Shown one piece after another: positions 1 to 5,341 of a stretch of DNA of 12,879 nt. Under the pieces are notes generated by a model that did no database searches, had not been told where the DNA came from, and saw nothing but the letters and a program-made list of their open reading frames with translations. Both the position numbers and the translations under genes were made by a program. Source of the DNA: an uncultured Bacteroidota bacterium (GTDB lineage Bacteria > Bacteroidota > Bacteroidia > Bacteroidales > P3); NCBI GenBank assembly GCA_902766265.1, contig CACXCY010000217.1, positions 1-12,879 on the forward strand, read 5' to 3'. Positions within the stretch are counted from its first letter, which is position 1, and each line of letters starts with the position of its first letter.

Positions 1-894
1 GGCATTCCCGTCAATCACGGTGACGGTGACGCGACGTGTTGGAGCGTAATGCGAGAGCAGGTTGAGCTCGCTGTACATTCCGGTGCGTTTCACCACCTCC
101 TCGTCGCCTTTGTAGCGGCCGAAGGCCTTGGTGTGCACCATCATGCAGCGTGTGCTGGGCACCGTGAACCATGCCATGTTCAGCCGCGGACTGGGCTCGC
201 AGGCGCCGAGATACTTCCACTCTCCGTCTACATATACTTCGACCCATGCGTGGTTGTCGTCGCAGTGGGCCCAGCGGGGGGTGTAGCACTGTCGGGCGGG
301 GATGCCGACGGCGCGCAGGGCGGTGACGGTGAAGGTGCTCTCCTCGCCGCAGCGTCCCAGCGAGGTGCGCATGGTGGCCAGCGGCGCCGAGGTGCGGCTG
401 TCGCTGGCGCGGTAGGCCACATGCTCGTGGCACCAGTGATTCACCTCCAGGGCGGCATCCTCCATGCCAAGGCCCTGCACGCGCTCCTTCAACTCGCGGT
501 AGAGCACCATGCGGGCGCTGTCGAGGTTCTCGTTGTTGACGCGGTAGACGAGCACGAAGTGGCGGAACACGTCCTCGGGTATGTCCCTGCCCCAGGGCAT
601 CTCCTCGCGGGCCCGGAGGGCGTGGCGCACCTGCTGGAGGAAGAAGCCCGGCTCGTAGTCGGCCAGGTCGCTGAGCGGCATGTAGGCGTAGAGGAACTCC
701 ATGGCCTCACGCTCGGAGCGCGGCAGCGTGTCGAGCCGCACCTGCAACATGGGGAAGCCGGCCAGGCGGCTCTCATAGTCGGCATGCACCTGCCGACGGT
801 ACTCCCTGTCCGTGATAAAATGTTCATTCCTCTGGCAGGACGCCAACAATAGCACTGCTGCCACCATGGGCAGGATTACCTTCTTTATTACCAT
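1..894 (-). CDS. Transglutaminase-like lipoprotein (partial, C-terminus beyond left edge)
   Basis: The minus-strand frame is open from the ATG at 894-892 to the window edge, giving 298 visible residues. The N-terminus is a lipoprotein signal: two lysines, a hydrophobic stretch and the lipobox LLAS-C with the lipidated Cys at residue 20, so the mature protein is probably membrane-anchored and exported. A transglutaminase-like (papain-fold) domain follows, with Cys182 in GRCGEES and His215 in DNHAWVEV. The usual third Asp would fall near residue 233, where the sequence reads GACEPSP, so a Glu may stand there. I recall GACEP-type endings as common in Bacteroidota members, which act as peptidase- or amidase-like enzymes rather than true cross-linkers; the substrate is unknown. 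The gene lies downstream of kamC on the same strand, separated by a 277-bp gap with a repeat array, so co-transcription is uncertain. Antisense open frames over it are composition-driven. Confidence 0.85.
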   Translation of the reverse strand, partial: MVIKKVILPMVAAVLLLASCQRNEHFITDREYRRQVHADYESRLAGFPMLQVRLDTLPRSEREAMEFLYAYMPLSDLADYEPGFFLQQVRHALRAREEMPWGRDIPEDVFRHFVLVYRVNNENLDSARMVLYRELKERVQGLGMEDAALEVNHWCHEHVAYRASDSRTSAPLATMRTSLGRCGEESTFTVTALRAVGIPARQCYTPRWAHCDDNHAWVEVYVDGEWKYLGACEPSPRLNMAWFTVPSTRCMMVHTKAFGRYKGDEEVVKRTGMYSELNLLSHYAPTRRVTVTVIDGNA

Positions 895-1171
895 ATTATT
901 TGTCATTTTATGTTGCGACAAGCACATTGCCTATCCTTTTTTCCGTCCTTTTTCCGCACCCCCCGAAAAGGACTTCAGCTGAAGACCCTCCGGACACTTC
1001 AGGTGAAGACCCCCTGGACACTTCAGCTGAAGACCCTCCGGACACTTCAAGTGAAGTCCCCCTGGACACTTCAGGTGAAGACCCTTCGGACACTTCAGGT
1101 GAAGACCCTCCGGACACTTCAGGTGAAGACCCATTTTGGGCCCCTCCGGTTTTCCGCCCTCCGGCGTGCCG
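895..1171. other. Intergenic region between kamC and the transglutaminase gene
   Basis: Apart from the 24-bp array, this gap holds a purine-rich stretch on the minus strand (plus-strand 932-957: two GGAAAAA-type runs when read on the minus strand) and the leader of the lipoprotein gene. I see no convincing TAnnTTTG promoter on the minus strand ahead of 894, and no T-tailed hairpin after kamC. Confidence 0.6.
971..1133. repeat. 24-bp tandem repeat array with palindromic cores (about 6.8 copies)
   Basis: Seven copies of a 12-bp dyad CTTCANNTGAAG start at 973, 997, 1021, 1045, 1069, 1093 and 1117, exactly 24 bp apart. The copies at 973 and 1021 are perfect palindromes (CTTCAGCTGAAG); the others vary only at the two central bases. 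The spacer is GACCCTCCGGACA with small changes (CCCCCTGGACA, CCCTTCGGACA). Because 24 is divisible by three, several frames on both strands stay open and give 8-residue repeat peptides, but these lack any other coding sign. The array sits between the kamC stop and the transglutaminase gene start. Two more CCCTCCGG words at 1142-1149 and 1157-1164 extend the theme toward kamC. The function is not known. Confidence 0.93.
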
Positions 1172-2575
1172 CTATCCCACGAACCCCAGGGCCTGGGCTA
1201 TCATCTCTTCGTCGCACCCCAGAATGGCGGCGATGCGCAACGCCTCGTGCGGCACCTCGTCGCTGTCGTCAGCAACGAGGGAATAATCCATGAAACGGTT
1301 GATATTCTGCGGCGTCAGCTCCCCGCCGACCATGTCTTCCACAAAGCCCTTCACGCGCAACCTGCGGCAGCCGAGCCCCAGCTGGCTGTAGTGGGTGGTG
1401 ATGAGGGTGACGCTCGGCAACCGGTCGAGTATCAGGCCGATAGCGTGGACGATGGCCTTTCCCTCGACAGGATTGGTGGTGCGCGCCGGTTCGTCGACAA
1501 GCACCATCAGGCGCTCCCGGCGAGCCCTCTGCAAAGTGCTGCTTATCTTGATAATCTCGGAGGCGAACGAAGAGAGGCCCTTCATCTCGTTCTGCTCATC
1601 GCCTATGCAGAACGCCACATCGTCCACCAGCGACATGCACGCCTGAGCGGCAGGCACATACATGCCGAACTGGAGCATCATCTGGGCGATGCCCACCGTC
1701 TTGAGCAGCACCGTCTTGCCCGCCATGTTGGCCCCCGTGATGAGGCACACACCCGAGCCAACCGCCACATCGACGGGCTGGTAGCGCAGCTGCAGCGCCT
1801 CGTTGTGGTGGCGCAGACGAGGATTGAAAAGCCCCGACATGCTGCTGGGCTCCGAGGACGGCACCACCTGCGGACGGCAGAGCCCCCAGGCGATGGCCTG
1901 CCCCGCCTTGGCCAGCAGCACGTCGGCATAGGCCATCTGCTCCAGCGCCTGCCCCAACGAATCCACATAGGGCTTCAGCTGTCGGGAGAGCCGCTCCATC
2001 ACCTCCTGCTGTATGGCATCCTGCCGGGCGAAGAGGTCGGCCACGGCAGTCATCGCCTCCGGGTCGGGCTCGTGGTGCATCTGCAGCTCCTTCAACCTGC
2101 GGCGCAGCGGAGCCAGCCGGGCGTCGTAGGAATCATATATGTAGAAGTTGGCCATGCCCGTACAGTCGGGGTCGAGCAGCGCCACCACCCCGTCCAGCCT
2201 GCAGTCGAACCGCAGACAGTCGATGTCGGCGGCGGCACGCACACTGTCGCCATAGAGCAAGGCAAAGTGTTTGACCTCGAAAAGCTCCACCTCCGTGAGG
2301 GTGACGCCGCCCCGCAGATTGCGCAACGTGCCCACAATATCGTGGAGCTCCATCAGCTTGTGGCGTATCAGCGCCACCGAGGACGCATATTGCCCGTCCC
2401 GCAGCACAGCCATAGCGTCGGCCACGCGCCGCAACTCCTCCTCGACCTCCCCCGCCGAGGAGAGCCACTGCTGCTCCATCAGCCGGCGACGTCCCACAGC
2501 CGACATCAGTTCCAAATTGTCAACAACATACAGGAACCCCTGTTCCTCGTTTATCTTGCTTTTTACGTTCATCAT
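1172..2575 (-). CDS. kamC: MutS-like ATPase, probable lysine 5,6-aminomutase reactivase subunit KamC
   Basis: The protein has 467 residues, about half the length of a mismatch-repair MutS. The C-terminal half is a MutS-type ATPase: Walker A GANMAGKT (281-288), Walker B LMVLVDEP (356-363), and TTHYS (393-397) with the H-loop His. The N-terminal half (1-270) is helical and MutS-core-like. The mismatch-recognition domain and the C-terminal Smr nuclease are absent. Short MutS homologues of this type occur in lysine-fermentation clusters and are named KamC, the ATPase that with KamB reactivates cobalamin-dependent lysine 5,6-aminomutase. That role is from family knowledge and context. Starts at ATG-ATG with a good Shine-Dalgarno (AAAGGAG, ending about 7 bases ahead), only 15 bp after the kamB stop, so the two are translated from one mRNA. 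The aminomutase genes are not next to it here. A MutS-family protein of other function is the alternative. Confidence 0.78.
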   Translation of the reverse strand: MMNVKSKINEEQGFLYVVDNLELMSAVGRRRLMEQQWLSSAGEVEEELRRVADAMAVLRDGQYASSVALIRHKLMELHDIVGTLRNLRGGVTLTEVELFEVKHFALLYGDSVRAAADIDCLRFDCRLDGVVALLDPDCTGMANFYIYDSYDARLAPLRRRLKELQMHHEPDPEAMTAVADLFARQDAIQQEVMERLSRQLKPYVDSLGQALEQMAYADVLLAKAGQAIAWGLCRPQVVPSSEPSSMSGLFNPRLRHHNEALQLRYQPVDVAVGSGVCLITGANMAGKTVLLKTVGIAQMMLQFGMYVPAAQACMSLVDDVAFCIGDEQNEMKGLSSFASEIIKISSTLQRARRERLMVLVDEPARTTNPVEGKAIVHAIGLILDRLPSVTLITTHYSQLGLGCRRLRVKGFVEDMVGGELTPQNINRFMDYSLVADDSDEVPHEALRIAAILGCDEEMIAQALGFVG

Positions 2576-2590
2576 CGTTAGCTCCTTTGA

Positions 2591-3631
2591 TTATACCTGC
2601 ATCACATCGTACACCGGCGTGCCCAGCGCCTCCGTCAGCTGACTGCATGCCTCACGGGAGTCGAGCCGATAGCCCTGCGGCGAGGTAGGGTTGAGACAGA
2701 CAGCAATCAGCCGCGACCGCTGCAGCACCTGCAGACGCCCTCCCCTGCGGGTGTATTCGGCAAAGGCCTCGGGAGTGATAAACAACTTGGTGAAATCCCT
2801 CACCACCAGAACCATCCTCCTGACATTCGGCCGCGCCGTGAGGTATTTCAACAGGCGGTCGGTGACAGCCCCCGAGGCAAAGAGCGTATCGCCGTAGCGG
2901 AAGATGTCCCCGTTCTCCGTACCCAGCAGAAACACCGACGGGATGTCCAAGTCGTGCGCCACACCGTCGCCGTCCAGAGCCCAGAGCCCCGAAGTGGCGC
3001 CTGCCAAAGAGGTGCGTGCCGCATCCGACACCTCCTCCAGGTTAATGAGACGGTATACGAAACGCGTCTTGGAGATGAGTTGCTGCAGATTGGGCGACAC
3101 CGCGGCACCCGTGGCCAGTATCATGGCCTCCGTCACCGTCGGCGAAGCCAAGCTAAGCCGCGAGAGCGCCCCGTCGACGATGGTGAGGCGGACACCCTGC
3201 CGATGGAAAGTGTCTATCTGCTGGCTCAGCACCTTGGTGGTCGCGGCACCCGAGAGGATGACCTTGCCCCGACAGAGCACTTCGGCGGTGACCAGCTGTC
3301 CCAACGATGTGCGACGGGTGTCCACATCGACAATCTCCGACACCAGCCGCCGCTGCAGGTAGTGCCGCTCGGAGGTGATGAAGCGCATGCCCTCATAGAG
3401 AGTAATCTCGGGTTTCGCTGTGGCATAGACCGAGTCCGTCTGCTCGCCGTCGACGCCTATGGAGGTGACAGCCGTGCTGACGCCGAGGTCGTTGAGCCGT
3501 CGCAGGATGTAGTTCAGGCAGACCGTCTTGCCGGTATTCTTCTCCAGTCCCACGATGGAGATGCTGTGATGGTTCAGTATGTCGTTGACAAAAGGCACGG
3601 TGATGGTGTTCAAACTGAAAAGCAGAGGCAA
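2591..3631 (-). CDS. kamB: P-loop protein, probable lysine 5,6-aminomutase reactivase subunit KamB
   Basis: The protein has about 346 residues and carries a P-loop near its N-terminus, GLEKNTGKT (28-36). Together with the adjacent MutS-like ATPase it matches the KamB/KamC pair, which restores lysine 5,6-aminomutase after its adenosylcobalamin is damaged, using ATP. Identification rests on the P-loop context, the size and the partner gene; I cannot align it. No in-frame ATG exists upstream of the P-loop. The farthest in-frame start is TTG at 3631-3629, and a GTG at 3598-3596 (11 codons downstream) is the alternative; an in-frame TAA lies just upstream of the TTG. A minus-strand promoter-like TACTTTTG at 3672-3665 would give a short leader for either. 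First gene of a two-gene unit, divergent from ptb. A general P-loop protein of unknown role is the fallback. Confidence 0.7.
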   Translation of the reverse strand: MPLLFSLNTITVPFVNDILNHHSISIVGLEKNTGKTVCLNYILRRLNDLGVSTAVTSIGVDGEQTDSVYATAKPEITLYEGMRFITSERHYLQRRLVSEIVDVDTRRTSLGQLVTAEVLCRGKVILSGAATTKVLSQQIDTFHRQGVRLTIVDGALSRLSLASPTVTEAMILATGAAVSPNLQQLISKTRFVYRLINLEEVSDAARTSLAGATSGLWALDGDGVAHDLDIPSVFLLGTENGDIFRYGDTLFASGAVTDRLLKYLTARPNVRRMVLVVRDFTKLFITPEAFAEYTRRGGRLQVLQRSRLIAVCLNPTSPQGYRLDSREACSQLTEALGTPVYDVMQV

Positions 3632-3664
3632 GCAAATAACTTACCCTCATACTCTTTGACGCTG

Positions 3665-3672
3665 CAAAAGTA
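3665..3672 (-). promoter_or_regulatory. Putative -7 element for kamBC
   Basis: The minus strand reads TACTTTTG, which fits the Bacteroidota TAnnTTTG -7 consensus. The position 19 bases upstream is T-rich (TTTT) rather than a clean TTTG. Predicted initiation is near 3657, about 26 bases ahead of the TTG start. Confidence 0.5.
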
Positions 3673-3680
3673 CGAAGAAT

Positions 3681-3711
3681 TTTGCTATCTTAAAAAAGTT
3701 TTGTAACTTTG
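3681..3711 (+). promoter_or_regulatory. Bacteroidota-type promoter for ptb
   Basis: TTTG at 3681-3684 and TAACTTTG at 3704-3711 are separated by 19 bases, the spacing expected for the Bacteroidota housekeeping sigma factor. Initiation near 3718 would leave a roughly 40-base leader before the ptb ATG. It overlaps the divergent kamB promoter region, so the two may influence each other. Confidence 0.8.
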
Positions 3712-3757
3712 CACCCTCCCAAAGAATGAAACGCACTAATAATAAATTTACAATAAA

Positions 3758-4666
3758 ATGATTACAAAGTTAGACGATCTCCTGGAACTCGTAAAGACCA
3801 AGGGTAAAAAAAGATTAGTCGCCGCCTATGCCAACGACTCCCACACCATCGGAGCGGTGAGCAACGCCGTCGATTTGGGTATTGTTGACGCCACTCTCGT
3901 GGGCGACATCGACACCATCAAGAAAGTCTGCGCCGAAGAGAAAATTGATGTCAACAAGTTTGAACTTGTACAGGAAGCCGACGACAACAAGGCAGGTGTC
4001 AAAGCCGTTGCCCTGATTAGAGAGGGCAAGGGCGACCTGCTGATGAAGGGTCTGCTCAGCACCGACAAGTACATGCGCGCCATCCTCAACAAGGAGACAG
4101 GGCTCATGCCTGGCAAGAAAAACGATATGCTGACCCACATGGCCGTATTCCAGATTCCCGCCTACCACAAACTGCTCTGCTGCAGCGACGTCGCCATCAT
4201 CCCCGCTCCCGACATGAAGCAGAAACAGGCCATCCTGAACTACCTTGTCAGCACGGCCAAGAGTCTTGAGATTGCCAAGCCCAAGGTGGCTGTCATCGCC
4301 GCTACTGAGCAGGTGTCCACGGGTATGCCCGCATGCGTTGAGGCCGCCATCATCAGCAAGATGAGCGACCGTGGCCAAATCAAGGGCGCCATCGTCGACG
4401 GTCCTTTGGCCCTCGATGTGGCCATCGACAAAGAGAGTGCCACGACGAAGAACCTCTCTGGCGAAGTGCCTGGCGATGCCGACTGCCTGCTGTTCCCCAA
4501 CATTGAGAGCGGCAACGTGTTCTACAAGGCCTGCACCAAGTTTGCCGGTGCCGAACTGGCCTGCATGGTGCTGGGTGCCAAGGTGCCCTGCATCCTCACC
4601 AGCCGCGGCGACAGCATGAAGACCAAACTCAACTCTATCGCCTTGGCTGCCCTGCAGTGCAAGTAA
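3758..4666 (+). CDS. ptb: Phosphate butyryltransferase (phosphate acetyl/butyryltransferase family)
   Basis: A complete 302-residue protein of the PTA_PTB family, which transfers an acyl group between CoA and phosphate (butyryl-CoA + Pi to butyryl phosphate + CoA) in the cytoplasm. Family-like segments include LLMKGLLST (94-102), DGPLALDVAI (214-223), FPNIESGNVFYK (246-257) and TSRGDS (281-286). The length fits Ptb. Phosphotransacetylases of the same fold share these blocks, so the acyl preference is inferred from overall likeness and from the neighbouring kamBC genes, since lysine fermentation ends in butyryl-CoA. A butyrate kinase (buk), the usual next step, is not in the window. The ATG at 3758 follows an A-rich leader, typical of Bacteroidota. 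Transcribed alone: a hairpin lies 25 bp after the stop. Confidence 0.88.
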   Translation: MITKLDDLLELVKTKGKKRLVAAYANDSHTIGAVSNAVDLGIVDATLVGDIDTIKKVCAEEKIDVNKFELVQEADDNKAGVKAVALIREGKGDLLMKGLLSTDKYMRAILNKETGLMPGKKNDMLTHMAVFQIPAYHKLLCCSDVAIIPAPDMKQKQAILNYLVSTAKSLEIAKPKVAVIAATEQVSTGMPACVEAAIISKMSDRGQIKGAIVDGPLALDVAIDKESATTKNLSGEVPGDADCLLFPNIESGNVFYKACTKFAGAELACMVLGAKVPCILTSRGDSMKTKLNSIALAALQCK

Positions 4667-4690
4667 TCCTCCAATCTGCCCTTATTAACA

Positions 4691-4739
4691 AAGCAAGTCC
4701 ATAAGGTTGTAATCGACACACAGCTTTATGGACTTGCTT
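4691..4739 (+). terminator. Perfect 14-bp stem-loop after ptb
   Basis: AAGCAAGTCCATAA (4691-4704) is exactly complementary to TTATGGACTTGCTT (4726-4739), with a 21-base loop. It starts 25 bases after the ptb stop, so it probably ends or stabilises the ptb mRNA. There is no U-tract after it (GTGGGTAG follows), so it is not a canonical intrinsic terminator. Confidence 0.65.
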
Positions 4740-4750
4740 GTGGGTAGGGG

Positions 4751-4910
4751 CATGCCTGGGGGCACCTTGGGGACACCTTGCCGACAACTTCCCTTTCCCT
4801 TGGGTCCTCCTTGGGTCTTCCTTGGGTCCTCCTTGGGTCCTCCTTGGGTCCTCCTTGGGTCTTCTCTTGGGTTTCTCTTGGGTTTCTCTTGAGTTTGTTT
4901 GGGTTTTGTT
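4751..4910. repeat. Degenerate 11-bp tandem repeat array (TGGGTCCTCCT type)
   Basis: The clean core runs from 4801: five units of TGGGTCCTCCT or TGGGTCTTCCT at exactly 11-bp steps (4801, 4812, 4823, 4834, 4845). One 12-bp unit follows (4856), then TGGGTTTCTCT twice (4868, 4879) and more decayed copies to 4910. Upstream, CACCTTGGGGA and CACCTTGCCGA (about 4763-4784) look like diverged copies. The plus strand of the core has no A at all. Each full unit carries one GGG run, so the runs are phased at about one helical turn. The 11-bp step is not a multiple of three, so the open frames across it (Pro/Arg/Gly-rich on one strand, Leu/Gly-rich on the other) are not credible genes. Confidence 0.9.
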
Positions 4911-4970
4911 GGGGTTGTCCAATTTTTTCTCTAAACATTCACTCCGTCACCACAACATTTTATTTGAACA

Positions 4971-5315
4971 ATGGAAAAATATTTTGAAGAACTGCCTATC
5001 GCCATCACCGTGTCGGATCGCGACTGCAACATCCTCGACCTGAACCAGAAATCGGTGCAGGTGAACAGCAAGACCAACGACAAATCGCTCATCGGCAAGA
5101 ACCTGAAGGACTGCCACCCCGAGCCGGCGCGCTCCAAGATGCTGGCGCTGCATGAGAAGCCCACCATCAATGCCTACACCATTGAGAAGAACGGCGTGAA
5201 GAAACTCATCTACCAGACGCCGTGGTACGAGAACGGCGAATTTGCCGGCGTGGTGGAACTCTCGATGGAGATACCTTTCGACATGCCGCACTATGTGCGC
5301 AAGCCAAAAAGCTGA
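4971..5315 (+). CDS. Single-domain PAS protein
   Basis: A complete 114-residue protein that is essentially one PAS domain. The start, ELPIAITVSDRDCNILDLN, is the usual PAS opening strand-and-turn pattern, and the last strands are KKLIYQTPWY and GEFAGVVELSMEIP. There is no kinase, GGDEF, DNA-binding or membrane segment. A Cys-His pair in DCHPEP (47-52) lies where PAS proteins sometimes carry ligand contacts, but ligand binding is not shown. It may bind a small molecule or a partner protein. The gene begins an apparent operon: 26 bp separate its stop from the start of the outer-membrane receptor. I recall similar small PAS proteins in Bacteroidota and anaerobic Firmicutes, annotated only as PAS sensors. 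Confidence 0.82.
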   Translation: MEKYFEELPIAITVSDRDCNILDLNQKSVQVNSKTNDKSLIGKNLKDCHPEPARSKMLALHEKPTINAYTIEKNGVKKLIYQTPWYENGEFAGVVELSMEIPFDMPHYVRKPKS

Positions 5316-5341
5316 TATACACATTTTACCATTCTCATCAG

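Larger units (their letters stand above)
4667..4970. other. Intergenic region between ptb and the PAS gene
   Basis: It contains the perfect hairpin and the 11-bp array described separately, then an AT-rich 60 bp before the PAS start. I could not place a convincing TTTG/TAnnTTTG promoter for the downstream operon; TTTATTTG near 4960 is close to the motif but would leave almost no leader. Confidence 0.6.

Noticed and set aside
971..1133. CRISPR array
   Set aside because: The unit is 24 bp in total with conserved spacers, so there are no unique spacers, and no cas gene is present.
900..1293. Open frames on both strands across the 24-bp array, giving 8-residue repeat peptides
   Set aside because: A 24-bp period keeps any stop-free frame open; several frames on both strands are open at once and none has a start context or non-repeat domain.
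1172..2575. Mismatch-repair MutS or MutS2
   Set aside because: Only the core and ATPase are present (467 residues); no mismatch-recognition domain and no Smr nuclease, and the partner gene fits the KamB/KamC pair.
1136..2581. 481-codon open frame antisense to kamC
   Set aside because: A shadow of a GC-rich gene; His/Arg/Gln-rich with no domain, while the opposite strand encodes a clear MutS-type ATPase.
4635..5043. Repeat-containing open frames on both strands over the 11-bp array
   Set aside because: The 11-bp period shifts frame every unit, giving 33-bp peptide repeats by arithmetic; no conserved domain or start.
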